Shown here piece after piece: positions 1 through 9,110 of a stretch of DNA of 33,029 nucleotides. Origin of the DNA: Planctomycetota bacterium (GTDB lineage Bacteria > Planctomycetota > Phycisphaerae > Phycisphaerales > SM1A02); contig QWPW01000035.1 in assembly GCA_003671025.1 (NCBI GenBank), forward strand, positions 1-33,029, in the 5' to 3' direction. The number at the start of each line of letters is the position of its first letter. Positions within the stretch are counted from its first letter, which is position 1. The notes under the pieces are model-generated. The model worked only from the letters and a program-made list of their open reading frames with translations, was not told where the DNA came from and made no database searches. The position numbers and the translations under genes were made by a program.

Positions 1-1514
1 CATGCCGCCCCAAGCGCCAGCACTCGATCCAACGCGACGCCATCACACGCGCGCACCGACGACACGCGCGGCGCGCCTCGCGTGAGTGTGCCCGTCTTGT
101 CGAAGATGATCGCCCTCACTTCCGCGAGTCGCTCAAATGCTGCGGCGCTGTGAAACAACACTCCACGCTGCGCCGCTCGTCCAGAGGCAACCATGATTGC
201 AACTGGCGTGGCCAATCCGAGCGCGCAAGGACAGGCGACCACCAACACGCTCACGAAAGATTCGAGCGCGAGTGCGCCACGCGCCGCTTCGGGACCGCAG
301 ATCCACCACGTCAACGCACTAGCACACGCGATGGTGATGACGATGGGCACGAACACCGCGGCCACGCGATCCGCGAGCAACGCGATGCGCGCTTTCGTCG
401 TCTGCGCTTGATCAACCAATTCGACGATGTGCGCAAGGACGGTGTCGGCCGCCGCGTGCGTAGCTTCGATTTCCATCGCGCCCACTGTGTTCATCGTGCC
501 CGCGACCACTGTGTCACCGACGCGTTTCATCCGAGGAAAAGGCTCGCCCGTGAGCATCGATTCATCGACCTCGCTCTCGCCCATGGTCACACGGCCATCG
601 ACCGCAATGCGCTCGCCAGGACGCACGCGCACGCGCATTCCCGCTTCGATCTCTTCCGCGGCAATCATGCGCTCGCCACTTACGTCGAACACGCACACGC
701 GCGAAACGGCCAACGCTCCCAATGCGCGAAGCGCGTCACCAGCGCGATGTGTCGCGCGCGCTTCCAACAATCGTCCCAACATCACGAACACGATGATGAT
801 CGCTGCGGCTTCGAACCACAGCGCGCCCATCTGTCCTGTGACGTGTTCTGTGACGTGTCCTGTGACGTGTTCTCCGCCGTGCAACACCACTTGCGTGGAC
901 ATCGATGCGCGCATCAACGTCCACACGCTCGATGCAAAGGCGACGCTCGTGCCTAGCGACACCAGCGTGTTCATGTCTGTCGTTCCCACTCGAAGTCGCG
1001 TGAATGCGGCAGCGTGAATGGGCCAACCACACCAAGCGTAGACCACCGCGGCGAGTGCGCATTGCGTCCATGCGCTGGTCAAACCCGTAAGCGCGGGGAT
1101 CGAGTCATGCGACATCGCGATGATCAACAACGGCAGCGACACGATTGCGCCGATCCACACGCGCGTTCGCAACGCGCTTTGTGCGCGCTGTTCGCGCCAC
1201 GCACGCATCGCGACATCGCGTTCGAGCGACAACTCAAATCCCGCGCGGTGCAATCGTTGCGCGACAGCTGCACAAATTGATGTGATGATCGTGGCGTCCG
1301 TCGCGGCCGCTGCAGTTGTCGACGCATCAAACTCGACGCGAATCTTGCGTGACGCGAACGACACGCTCGCGAGATGAACGCCTGCAACACTGCCCGCGGC
1401 CGATTCGACTTTGCTCGCGCATGCCGCGCACTGCATTCCCTCGACGCTCCACACGCGCGTTGCATGTGTCGTGAGAGGAGGCGTAACGGAGCCCTCCGTC
1501 GACGCCTCACCCAC
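1..1514 (-). CDS. Heavy-metal (probably Cu+) P1B-type ATPase, C-terminus off the left edge
   Basis: Partial membrane ATPase that would pump a soft metal ion, probably Cu+, out of the cytoplasm. About 504 residues are visible on the minus strand. In order they show a heavy-metal-associated domain with a C29-A-A-C32 metal site, paired hydrophobic segments, an actuator domain with LTGEP, the transmembrane CPC metal site at 428-430 followed by ALGLATP, and the phosphorylation motif DKTGTLT with D472. CPC plus an N-terminal CxxC fits the P1B-1 copper class, but the later helices that settle metal specificity lie outside the window. The GTG start at 1514 overlaps the trxA stop by 8 bases; no upstream start fits, because the frame runs back into trxA. 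Residues 215-226 form a His-rich loop made of three [E/G]HVT units between two transmembrane segments, predicted on the extracytoplasmic side. Confidence 0.9.
   Translation of the reverse strand, partial: MGEASTEGSVTPPLTTHATRVWSVEGMQCAACASKVESAAGSVAGVHLASVSFASRKIRVEFDASTTAAAATDATIITSICAAVAQRLHRAGFELSLERDVAMRAWREQRAQSALRTRVWIGAIVSLPLLIIAMSHDSIPALTGLTSAWTQCALAAVVYAWCGWPIHAAAFTRLRVGTTDMNTLVSLGTSVAFASSVWTLMRASMSTQVVLHGGEHVTGHVTEHVTGQMGALWFEAAAIIIVFVMLGRLLEARATHRAGDALRALGALAVSRVCVFDVSGERMIAAEEIEAGMRVRVRPGERIAVDGRVTMGESEVDESMLTGEPFPRMKRVGDTVVAGTMNTVGAMEIEATHAAADTVLAHIVELVDQAQTTKARIALLADRVAAVFVPIVITIACASALTWWICGPEAARGALALESFVSVLVVACPCALGLATPVAIMVASGRAAQRGVLFHSAAAFERLAEVRAIIFDKTGTLTRGAPRVSSVRACDGVALDRVLALGAA
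837..872. repeat. 3 x 12-bp tandem repeat inside the metal ATPase gene
   Basis: Three head-to-tail copies of a 12-bp unit, TGTGACGTGTTC with one T/C variant in the middle copy. On the minus strand they encode [12 protein letters not shown] in the loop between two transmembrane segments of the P-type ATPase. The unit length is a multiple of three, so copy changes would keep the frame and change the number of loop histidines. Confidence 0.9.
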
Positions 1515-1854
1515 CGAGAGTTCCGAAATGTTTCTCAAGGCGCGCCTTCACTGCCGCGCGCGGTGTGAAGCCGGTCCACGAATCGATCACTTCGCCATCC
1601 TTCATCAAGAACAACGCAGGGATCCCGCGCACCGCGAACGCCTCGGCGATACTCGGTTCTGCATCGACATCGACAAACGCGACGCGGACTTTGCCCGCCA
1701 ACTCAGGTGCGAGCGCCGCGAGTTCGGGCTTGAGCATGCGGCACGGCGGACACCAGGCGGCCCAGAAATCGATCAACACCGGCACGCCCGATTGCGCGAC
1801 CTCTTTGTCAAAGTTGTCTGCGGTCGCGTCGAATGTATTAGTTGCGTTGGCCAT
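1507..1854 (-). CDS. trxA: Thioredoxin with a WCPPC active site
   Basis: Small cytosolic thiol-disulfide oxidoreductase of 115 residues, the usual thioredoxin length. The redox site is W34-C35-P36-P37-C38 and the cis-proline is P79 in RGIPAL, both at the expected spacing. The [10 protein letters not shown] surroundings and the FVDVDAEP strand are typical of the fold. Classical thioredoxin 1 has CGPC; CPPC occurs in a subset of the family and shifts the redox potential, so this may not be the main thioredoxin of the cell. The stop overlaps the GTG start of the metal ATPase, which points to coupled translation. AAGGA lies about 12 bases before the ATG, and an inverted repeat sits at 1880-1897. 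Confidence 0.93.
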   Translation of the reverse strand: MANATNTFDATADNFDKEVAQSGVPVLIDFWAAWCPPCRMLKPELAALAPELAGKVRVAFVDVDAEPSIAEAFAVRGIPALFLMKDGEVIDSWTGFTPRAAVKARLEKHFGTLGG

Positions 1855-1879
1855 GGAAGTAGCGTCCTTGGGGCTAGAT

Positions 1880-1897
1880 CGCGAACAACCGTTCGCG
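1880..1897 (-). promoter_or_regulatory. Inverted repeat upstream of trxA
   Basis: CGCGAAC-AACC-GTTCGCG is a perfect 7-bp inverted repeat with a 4-base centre, 25-45 bp upstream of the trxA ATG. It could be an operator for the trxA-ATPase operon or a leader hairpin. No regulator family can be named from the sequence. Confidence 0.4.
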
Positions 1898-2076
1898 TGG
1901 GGTTTTCGGGAGATTTGCGCTGAATGCCATCAGACACAACACGACAATAGGCGATGAGCATCGCGTGATGGCTTGAAGCAGAGGTTCTCACAAATTCGTC
2001 CGAGAAGCGCCCTCAGTCGCGGCGAGCAAACTCCGGTTCGATGCGCGGCTCCCCTTGCATCCCCGCGAGACCTTTG

Positions 2077-2082
2077 TAGACT
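2077..2082 (+). promoter_or_regulatory. Candidate -10 element for rpmE
   Basis: TAGACT lies 47 bp before the rpmE ATG, with TTGCAT 16 bp further upstream as a possible -35. This is the best-spaced of five TAGNNT hexamers found before plus-strand genes here. It is assigned by pattern only. Confidence 0.4.
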
Positions 2083-2129
2083 TCTCGATCTTTCCCCGAC
2101 CCACGAATGGGTCTTGATTGGAGCGCGCT

Positions 2130-2354
2130 ATGAAGCAGGACACCCACCCGACCTATTACCCTGAGTGCAAGGTTACCTTTCGCGGCGAGGTCGTCATGAC
2201 CGTCGGCGCCACGGTTCCTTCGATGAATGTCGAAATTTGGTCGGGCTCGCACCCGTTCTTCACTGGTCAGAAGACCTTTGTCGACACGCTGGGTCGCGTT
2301 GAGCGCTTCCAGAAGAAGTTCGCGGGCAAGTACTTCGACGCCAAGAAGAAGTAA
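2130..2354 (+). CDS. rpmE: 50S ribosomal protein L31 (zinc-ligand-poor form)
   Basis: Ribosomal protein of the large subunit, 74 residues from the ATG at 2130. The start MKQDTHPTYYPE and the HPFFTGQ, VDTLGRVERF signatures identify L31. GGAG lies about 8 bases before this ATG; a TTG four codons upstream in frame is less likely. Only one cysteine (C13) is present. The zinc-binding form of L31 carries a set of cysteines around this point and in the C-N-C-H-P segment, where this protein has WSGSHP, so it should be a zinc-independent (C-minus) version. The gene stands alone, with its own promoter-like hexamer and a strong terminator. Confidence 0.93.
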   Translation: MKQDTHPTYYPECKVTFRGEVVMTVGATVPSMNVEIWSGSHPFFTGQKTFVDTLGRVERFQKKFAGKYFDAKKK

Positions 2355-2385
2355 GCGCCCCGTCATCGATCCACACGATCAATCC

Positions 2386-2422
2386 ACGCCGCCTCGACTC
2401 GTTCGAGGCGGTGTTTTTTTTT
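2386..2422 (+). terminator. Rho-independent terminator of rpmE
   Basis: A perfect 9-bp stem CCGCCTCGA / TCGAGGCGG (2389-2397 and 2403-2411) with loop CTCGT. It can be extended by three more pairs including one G-T, and is followed by a run of nine T at 2414-2422. It begins 31 bp after the rpmE stop. Confidence 0.93.
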
Positions 2423-2486
2423 GAACGCTTCTCGCACGACGTGTTGCCTCGCGACAACCAACCTCTTGTGAGACACTTGCAACCGC

Positions 2487-3602
2487 GTGCCCGCTGACCC
2501 CACCACCGCACAGACGCTCATCGACGAGCTGCTTCCCGAGAACTTGCAGAGAATTCTCCAAGCGCAGCGCGGCGAAGACGAGGGCATCGCAGCGCAACTC
2601 GAAGATCTTGCCGTTGCGAGCGACCATCGCAAATCGACTGCGCTCGCGCGTCGTCGCGCCGTACTCGCGCGCACGCTCGAACCTCTCGCGCAATTGAATC
2701 GCTTCGCCCACGAACTCGCAGGACTCGCGCAACTCGTCACATCCAACGATGCCGAGATGATTGCCTATGCGCGCGAAGAACGCCCGCTGCTCACCGCGCG
2801 CGCTCACGCGTTGGCTCACGAAATCATCAAAGCGCTCGTGACCGGAGATGACGCGGGCATCGCGAGTTTCATGCTCGAAGTGCGCATGGGTGTCGGCGGC
2901 GACGAAGCGGCGTTGTGGGCGGGCGAGTTGTTTGAGATGTATCGCCTCTTCGCGCAACGACGCGGCTGGCGTTTCGAAATTCTCGAGCTCAAAGCAGGCG
3001 ACGCAGGCGGACTCACACACGCCATCGCGGCGGTTGACGGCGAAGGCGCGTTCGCCGCGCTGCAATTTGAAAGTGGCACGCATCAAGTGAAGCGCGTGCC
3101 TGCGACCGAAGCACAAGGGCGGATTCACACATCAACCGCGACAGTCGCCGTGCTCGGTGAACCCGACGAAGTTGAGAAGGCCGTCGATTCCGCGGAAGTG
3201 AAGGAGCACATCACCACCGCGCAAGGCCCTGGCGGACAGAACGTCAACAAGGTCGCGACAGCGGTGCATCTCATTCACGTGCCAACGGGCATCGAAGTGC
3301 GCATGCAAGAGACGCGCAGCCAAGGACAAAACCGCGAGAAGGCCTGGCGACTGCTGCGCGCGCGCGTCTACGAACTGCGCCAACGCGAAGCCGATGCCAA
3401 GCGCAGCGCGCAGCGACGCACCATGATTGGCTCAGGAGATCGCGCCGAAAAGATTCGCACCTACCGCTTCAAAGAAGCGATCGCGGTCGATCATCGAATC
3501 GAACAGAGTTTCGCGTTACCCAAACTTCTCGCCGGCGAACTTGACGCAGTCATCGGCGCACTCGCGGAGCGCGATGTTGCGGAGCGACTCGCGGCGCTCT
3601 AA
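2487..3602 (+). CDS. prfA: Peptide chain release factor 1
   Basis: Class I release factor that recognises UAA and UAG in the ribosomal A site and triggers peptide release; 371 residues, close to the usual 360. The codon-recognition tripeptide is P205-A206-T207 in KRVPATEAQGRIHTS, which marks RF1 rather than RF2 (SPF). The catalytic GGQ is at 249-251 in GPGGQNVNK. The start is GTG at 2487 with no clear Shine-Dalgarno sequence, so a start a few codons away is possible. The PrmC methylase that modifies the GGQ glutamine often follows prfA, but here the next gene is dnaE on the other strand. Confidence 0.95.
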   Translation: MPADPTTAQTLIDELLPENLQRILQAQRGEDEGIAAQLEDLAVASDHRKSTALARRRAVLARTLEPLAQLNRFAHELAGLAQLVTSNDAEMIAYAREERPLLTARAHALAHEIIKALVTGDDAGIASFMLEVRMGVGGDEAALWAGELFEMYRLFAQRRGWRFEILELKAGDAGGLTHAIAAVDGEGAFAALQFESGTHQVKRVPATEAQGRIHTSTATVAVLGEPDEVEKAVDSAEVKEHITTAQGPGGQNVNKVATAVHLIHVPTGIEVRMQETRSQGQNREKAWRLLRARVYELRQREADAKRSAQRRTMIGSGDRAEKIRTYRFKEAIAVDHRIEQSFALPKLLAGELDAVIGALAERDVAERLAAL

Positions 3603-3631
3603 CGAGCGAAGCGGGATGAGAGAGTGAGCAT

Positions 3632-3649
3632 CGAAGCGTGACCGCTTCG
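3632..3649. terminator. Weak hairpin between convergent prfA and dnaE
   Basis: CGAAGCG-TGAC-CGCTTCG forms a 7-bp stem 30 bp after prfA, without a T run on either strand. It may end transcription from one or both sides, but it lacks the tail of an intrinsic terminator. Confidence 0.3.
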
Positions 3650-3743
3650 GCAAGCGAAACACGCACCATCCGCAGCACGCAGCGTGTCACCCATGTGCCC
3701 GGAACGACGGGTTACCTATGTGTTCGGATGTTCACGACGCACA

Positions 3744-6700
3744 TCACACCTCAACCGCTTCTCCACTCGCGCGTTTGCTCCCCCACTCGCCGCGCGGTTT
3801 GCGCCGCTCGGGAGTCCATCCGCCGTGCACGCGCACTGCGTCACTGCCCACGATGCGACGCAGCGCATCGAGGAGTGAACGCTCAGGCACCACCCGCAGT
3901 CGTTGCGCCTGCAACGTGGTGCGCCGCTCGTCGCCGTCGAGTTGAATCACCACCTCGACAGGTTTTCCTTGCGCCATCGACGCGCTTGAGTGCGCTTGCT
4001 TGAGCAAACCCGCGAGCAGTTCAAGCGTGCCGGCATTGGTGCGTTCGTCACTACCCGAACACTCGACTGCGATTTCCAATCGCGTGCCGAGATGACGTTC
4101 CGCTTCTTCGAGTGCGATCACCCGTTCGACCAAAATGTTGGCGTCCCCGCGCGAACGATCCACCGAACCGATCACCACGATGGCGCGATCGCTGGTGACC
4201 AAATCGCCAAACTTGGCAAAAGCCTCGGTAAACAGCACTGCTTCGATGGTGGCGTTCTTGTCGGCCAGTCCCATGACCATCATCTTGGATCCAGGGTTCT
4301 TGCCCTTCTGCGTCACCATCACGCGCGTGCGCGCGACCAGTCCCGCGGCAACGCATGGCGTGTCTTGCGCCGCTTGCGCGATGTGTTTGATGTCGCCGGT
4401 GCAGAAGGCTTTGATCTGCGTGCGCCACGCATCAAGCGGATGTCCCGACACGTGGAAGCCCAACGCTTCCTTCTCGTAACCCAATGCTTCGAGCGAATCC
4501 CACGGCGTCGTCTTCTTGAGCACGCCTGATGTTGCTGCGTCCGTTCCCGCGCGCGCCTTCGGTGCCACAGCTTCAAACGCGCCGAAGAAAGTCTCTTGTC
4601 CACTGGCGCGGTCGCGCGCGAGCGATTGACCCGCCGACATCGCGCTCTCGAGTGTTGCCACCATCGCCGCGCGATTTTCGGTGCCGTGCAACGAGTCGAA
4701 GCATCCCGCTTTCACCAGTCCTTCGAGTCCACCGCGACTGATGCCGCGCGCATCGACTCGTTCGCAGAACTCGAAAATCGACTTGAATTGGCCGCCCTTT
4801 CGACGTTCTTCAATGATCGCGCGAATGGCTGCGCCGCTCACGCCTTTGATCGCCTTGAGTCCAAAGCGAATGTGTCCGCCCCACGCAACGACCTTCTCGC
4901 CTGGCGCAAACACCACCGCGAAATCTTCTTCCGAGAGATTCACATCGGGCGCGCGCACTTCCACACCGATGTGCGGCTTCTTGTTGTCGTGATCGGGATA
5001 GACCAAGCGCCGACAATCATCGAGATACACCGACCAGTCTTCGACCTTGCGCGCTTGGCTTTCCAACGACAACACCGCGGACATGTAGTGCGCGGGAAAG
5101 TATGTCTTCAGATACGCAGTCTGGTAGGAGATGATTCCGTAGCCCGTCGAGTGACTCTTGTTGAAGCCGTAGCCGGCGAACTTGAGGATGAGTTCGAACA
5201 GTTCCGTCGACTTCGCCGCGGACAAGCCGCGCACTGCTGCGCCTTCAACAAATTGCGCGCGCGCGCCGTTGATGACATCTTGCTTCTTCTTGGAAATCGC
5301 CTTGATGATCGAGTACGCCTCGCGCAGCGCGATGCCGCCGAGGTGATGCAAGACTTGCATCACTTGCTCCTGATACACCATGATTCCGTAGGTTTCCGCG
5401 GTAAATCGCTCGACCACCTCGTGCACTTTGGGCACCACTTGTCGCCCATGTTTACGCGCGACGTAATCAGGAATGAGCGCCATGGGACCAGGACGAAACA
5501 GCGCGTTAGCCGCGATGAGATCTTCAAGGCGATCGGGTTGCATGTCGACGAGGAGTCGCTTCATGCCGCCAGATTCAAACTGGAACACACCGTTGGTATC
5601 ACCGCGACGAAACAGCGCGAGCACTTTCGCATCGTCAAGCGGAATGCGATCAAGGTCGAGTGGATCGAATCCATTGCTCTGCTTCGCGCCGCCCACCGCG
5701 CGCAGGATTTCTTCAGCACTGAGCGTCTGGCGAATGAGCGCCTTGGCAAACTCAATCGTCGAGAGCGTGCGCAATCCCAAGAAGTCCATCTTGAGCAGAC
5801 CGACCTTCTCGCAGGTCGGTCCGTCCCATTGCGTGACCGCTTCTTCCGCGCCACCAGTCGCGCGGCAGAGCGGAACAATGTCGTCGAGCGGACGCGTCGC
5901 AACGATCACTCCCGCCGCGTGCACGCCTTGACTGCGCGCGTGATCTTCCAATCCGCGCGCATGCTCAAAAACTCGGGCAATACGCGGATTTGTGGCGATG
6001 AGCCGCGCAAGTTCGGGCTCCTTGTCGATCGCTTCTTCGAGCGTGATGTCCAACTCTGCGGGCACAAGGTTCGAGAGCTGCTGTCCCTCCGCAGGAGTGA
6101 GACCCATGACGCGCGCAACATCTTTGACTGCCGCTTTCGCTTTGAGTCGACCAAACGTGACCAACTGCGCGACGTGTCCGTACTTCTTGCGCACGTAGTC
6201 GATGACTGCGGCGCGCCCATCCTGACAGATGTCGATATCGATATCGGGATACTCGGATCGATCAGGATCGGTGAAGCGCTCGAAGAGCAGTCCGTACTTC
6301 TCAGGACACGCGTTGGAAAGACCGAGCACGAAGCCGGTCATCGTGCCCACGCCCGAGCCACGCGCGTTGGCGGGAATCCCACGCTGGCGCGCCCAATTCA
6401 CAAAGTCCCACACGATGAGGAAGTACGCGCTGATCGATTTGTCCGCAAGAATGCGCAGTTCGCGATCAAGTCGCGCGCGAATCGGCGGCGTCACACCGAG
6501 GTGACCGTAGCGCCAGATGAGTCCCGCTTCGCATAAGTCGCGCAGCGCGGCGTCGCAACTCTCCTTGAGGTCCGCGGGAGATTCCGTATCGATGGTTGCG
6601 TCAAAGGGAAGCGTCTCGAACTCGCGGCAATACGCCTTGAACCACTCAGTGAGATCGCCGTCCTTGTTGGGGTCGTATTGCGCGGGACGACCGGGATGCT

Positions 6701-7652
6701 TGACCTTCACGACAGGCGCGTGGCTCTCGCCTTTGGGCAGCGTGACATTGCAACGCGCGGCGATGCGACCAGCGTTGCGCACCGCTTCGGGCGCTTCGGG
6801 AAAGAGCGCGCTCATCTGCGCGGGACTCTTCACATACACGGCCTCGGGATACTTGAGCCGCGTCGCGTCGTCCTTGTTTTTCTGCATTGAAATGCAACAC
6901 AACGTGTCGTGCACATCGTGATCTTCCGCGGTCAGAAAGTGCGCGTCGTTGTCGACCACCAAGGGCAAGTTCAACTCACGTGCAAGCTGCTGCAAGTACG
7001 GGTTGATCTCTTCTTGCTCAGGAACATGTCGTTGCAGTTCGATGTAGAAGCGCGGCTCACCATCGGGTGACGGCTTGAATGTCGCCGCGTGCCATGACGC
7101 TTCGTCTATCGCGCGTTGCCAATGCTTGGGATCTTTTCCTGACTGCACGAAGTCGCTCAGATGCGTGGCGATGGACGAACCGAGATGACCGTTGATGGCG
7201 ATGATTCCATCGCTCCACTGTGTCAACGTCGACTTGTCCATGCGCGGCCGGTAGTAGAAACCGTTGAGAAACGCGTCCGATGAAAGCTTGAGCAGGTTGC
7301 GCCAGCCCGCGAGGTTTTCTGCGAGCAACACGAGGTGATGTCCGCCGTCCTTCTCACCAGTGTGCGTCTTGTCGCGGCGATTGCCCGGCTTGCCCTCGCG
7401 ATCAACTGCGACGTAGGCCTCGATGCCCAAAATCGGCTTGATTCCCGCGGCTTTCGCCTTCCAGTAGAACTCCATCGCGCCGAAGAGATTGCCGTGATCG
7501 GTGACGGCCACCGAAGTCATGCCCAACTCTTTCACGCGCTTGAGCAAGCGATCGATGGTGTTGCCACCGTCGAGCAGCGAGTACTCGGTGTGCAAGTGAA
7601 GATGCGCGAATACTGGTTCGCTGGTCTCTGTGATTGCTGTTTCATCAGCCAT
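3744..7652 (-). CDS. dnaE: DNA polymerase III alpha subunit
   Basis: Catalytic subunit of the replicative polymerase, 1302 residues. The N-terminal PHP domain begins with FAHLHLHTEYSLLDG (H17, H19, H21) and continues with VTDHGNLFGAMEFY. The polymerase active site carries PDIDIDICQDG, with D470 and D472 matching the catalytic aspartates of the family. Later come the GVFQFESGGM, FRPGPM, YGIMVYQEQVM and FNKSHSTGYG fingers/PHP motifs and a C-terminal OB-like segment. I start it at the ATG at 7652, because GAGG sits 8 bases upstream and HLHLH then falls where expected; an in-frame start at 7712 adds 20 unlike residues. It lies 118 bp behind a small membrane protein gene on the same strand. This is the DnaE1 length class. 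Confidence 0.97.
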   Translation of the reverse strand: MADETAITETSEPVFAHLHLHTEYSLLDGGNTIDRLLKRVKELGMTSVAVTDHGNLFGAMEFYWKAKAAGIKPILGIEAYVAVDREGKPGNRRDKTHTGEKDGGHHLVLLAENLAGWRNLLKLSSDAFLNGFYYRPRMDKSTLTQWSDGIIAINGHLGSSIATHLSDFVQSGKDPKHWQRAIDEASWHAATFKPSPDGEPRFYIELQRHVPEQEEINPYLQQLARELNLPLVVDNDAHFLTAEDHDVHDTLCCISMQKNKDDATRLKYPEAVYVKSPAQMSALFPEAPEAVRNAGRIAARCNVTLPKGESHAPVVKVKHPGRPAQYDPNKDGDLTEWFKAYCREFETLPFDATIDTESPADLKESCDAALRDLCEAGLIWRYGHLGVTPPIRARLDRELRILADKSISAYFLIVWDFVNWARQRGIPANARGSGVGTMTGFVLGLSNACPEKYGLLFERFTDPDRSEYPDIDIDICQDGRAAVIDYVRKKYGHVAQLVTFGRLKAKAAVKDVARVMGLTPAEGQQLSNLVPAELDITLEEAIDKEPELARLIATNPRIARVFEHARGLEDHARSQGVHAAGVIVATRPLDDIVPLCRATGGAEEAVTQWDGPTCEKVGLLKMDFLGLRTLSTIEFAKALIRQTLSAEEILRAVGGAKQSNGFDPLDLDRIPLDDAKVLALFRRGDTNGVFQFESGGMKRLLVDMQPDRLEDLIAANALFRPGPMALIPDYVARKHGRQVVPKVHEVVERFTAETYGIMVYQEQVMQVLHHLGGIALREAYSIIKAISKKKQDVINGARAQFVEGAAVRGLSAAKSTELFELILKFAGYGFNKSHSTGYGIISYQTAYLKTYFPAHYMSAVLSLESQARKVEDWSVYLDDCRRLVYPDHDNKKPHIGVEVRAPDVNLSEEDFAVVFAPGEKVVAWGGHIRFGLKAIKGVSGAAIRAIIEERRKGGQFKSIFEFCERVDARGISRGGLEGLVKAGCFDSLHGTENRAAMVATLESAMSAGQSLARDRASGQETFFGAFEAVAPKARAGTDAATSGVLKKTTPWDSLEALGYEKEALGFHVSGHPLDAWRTQIKAFCTGDIKHIAQAAQDTPCVAAGLVARTRVMVTQKGKNPGSKMMVMGLADKNATIEAVLFTEAFAKFGDLVTSDRAIVVIGSVDRSRGDANILVERVIALEEAERHLGTRLEIAVECSGSDERTNAGTLELLAGLLKQAHSSASMAQGKPVEVVIQLDGDERRTTLQAQRLRVVPERSLLDALRRIVGSDAVRVHGGWTPERRKPRGEWGSKRASGEAVEV

Positions 7653-7770
7653 CGTTGATCCTCGTGTGTGAAGATCGCATCGTAGGGAAATCGCCCACGA
7701 TGTCGCGTGCATGCGTCGCTTGGTTGCGCCGCGATTTCACCGAAAATTTTGCCCGAGATTTCGTTTGCTT

Positions 7771-8205
7771 TCACGCGCGCGGGTCTTGACGCGGAAGCAC
7801 GCGAACATTCTCGCGGCCCGCACTCGTCGACGCTGATGCGCCTGGGCGTTTCGAGAGAAAAATAATCCCGCCAAAGAGCATGTTAAACACCCCGCGTGCG
7901 AGACCGGCGGCGAGCACGAGGGCTAAGAGCACAACGCCGCAACCGAGAAACGCGCACAACAACAGCACGCCGAGAATCAAGAGCAGAAACGCGACGGGAA
8001 GCGCCAGCACGAATGTGAGTGCGCCCACGATGATGCGTTCGAACACGCTCGCGCCAGCACGCACTTTCCATGGTGGCTTCACGCGGAATCGTTGCGCGGT
8101 TTCGCGGCCCACGGTAAACACGCGAAAACCACCTGGAAAACCCTGCGAAAATCCACGCGGGGCCTCGCGCGGGTCATTCGTTTCGTCGCGCTGCTGCTCG
8201 CTCAT
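7771..8205 (-). CDS. Small hydrophobic membrane protein, unknown function
   Basis: A 144-residue protein I do not recognise. Residues 1-56 are polar and Gly/Arg-rich, 58-117 form a nearly unbroken hydrophobic stretch long enough for two or three membrane helices, and the tail is basic. The start chosen is the ATG at 8205, in a 4-base ATGA overlap with the stop of the upstream PLP-enzyme gene. A longer form from 8301 would lie inside that gene and has no support. It is the third gene of a coupled cluster leading into dnaE. Confidence 0.65.
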   Translation of the reverse strand: MSEQQRDETNDPREAPRGFSQGFPGGFRVFTVGRETAQRFRVKPPWKVRAGASVFERIIVGALTFVLALPVAFLLLILGVLLLCAFLGCGVVLLALVLAAGLARGVFNMLFGGIIFLSKRPGASASTSAGRENVRVLPRQDPRA

Positions 8206-9110
8206 GCCAACCACCGCTCGCGCAATCGCTGCGCCATCGCTCCCGGCTTCGCGTCGGCGATGACGTGTTGCTCGACGCGAATCACCGGCAGCACGCCCCA
8301 ACTGGAGTTCGTGAGCAACACTTCATCCGCGTCGAACACGTCATCGATCGTGAGCATGCGTCGTTGCACATCAACACCCATCGCTTGCGCCCACAGAATC
8401 ATTGCCGCGCGCGTGCAACCGGGAAGCACTGGCGATGAAGCTTCGTCGGGCGCAGTCTCACCGCGCGCGAAGGGCAGCAACATGCAACCGTCCTTCATGA
8501 GCATCACGCTCGAGACGCTTCCGCTCGCGAGATGATTACTCGTCGAAAACCACAACGCCTCGGAGCAGCCACTGCGCGCCGCGCTTTGCAATGCCGCGAT
8601 GCGCGGCCAGTACGCGAGTGTCTTGTGACTCGCAAACGGATCATGCGCATTGGCGCGATTGTCGGCCACAGACGCGCCGATTCCGTTTTCGAACAACTCA
8701 TCGGGATAGCGCGTGGCGCTCTGCACGTGAATGCAAACCGTTGGTTGCGGCGACGCGGGTTTGTCCTCGCTCGCGTTGGCGCCTGCGAAGGGTTTGCCGA
8801 GATCGCCACCAGTGACGGTCACGCGAATGCGTGCATGCACTGAGCCATGCACCCCCGCGCAATGCATTTGATTTTTTTCGAGACACATCTGAATCGCTTC
8901 GGCCAACGGCTCGATGCGCAGGTGCTCGAAGATGCGCAATTCCTTGGCGCTGGTCGCGAGTCGCTCGAGATGCGCTTCAAGTCGCAGCACCGCACCATCG
9001 CGCGCGAGCATCGTTTCGAACAAGCCGATCGCGTGCTGAAAACCCGCATCGAAATAGCCGACCTTCGCCTGCGCCATCTCCACGAACTGACCGTTGATCC
9101 ACACCATCAT
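8202..9110 (-). CDS. Class IV PLP-dependent enzyme (aminodeoxychorismate lyase / branched-chain aminotransferase-like)
   Basis: A 302-residue fold-type IV PLP enzyme, the family of PabC (4-aminobenzoate from aminodeoxychorismate), IlvE and D-amino-acid transaminase. WINGQFVEMAQAKVGYFDAGFQHAIGLFETM is the usual N-terminal signature, here read in pieces (WINGQF, YFDAGFQHAIGLFET). RLEAHLERL follows, and the PLP lysine is K163 in SHKTLAYW. The segment normally reading (V/A)EGS-S-N before the second lobe is LASGSVSSV: S196 stands where the family has the Glu that contacts the PLP ring nitrogen, and the Asn is also Ser. It may therefore have altered or lost activity. The ATG at 9110 overlaps the previous stop (ATGA). 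PabC is the commonest outcome for this context, but the substrate cannot be fixed. Confidence 0.8.
   Translation of the reverse strand: MMVWINGQFVEMAQAKVGYFDAGFQHAIGLFETMLARDGAVLRLEAHLERLATSAKELRIFEHLRIEPLAEAIQMCLEKNQMHCAGVHGSVHARIRVTVTGGDLGKPFAGANASEDKPASPQPTVCIHVQSATRYPDELFENGIGASVADNRANAHDPFASHKTLAYWPRIAALQSAARSGCSEALWFSTSNHLASGSVSSVMLMKDGCMLLPFARGETAPDEASSPVLPGCTRAAMILWAQAMGVDVQRRMLTIDDVFDADEVLLTNSSWGVLPVIRVEQHVIADAKPGAMAQRLRERWLA

Noticed and set aside
150-1071. Overlapping plus- and minus-strand frames over the left edge
   Set aside because: They are other frames of the P-type ATPase, whose motifs (CPC, DKTGTLT) fix the true frame.
4596-6536. 646-codon open frame on the plus strand inside dnaE
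   Set aside because: It is antisense to the well-supported dnaE gene and shows no family motif; long antisense frames are common in GC-rich codon usage.
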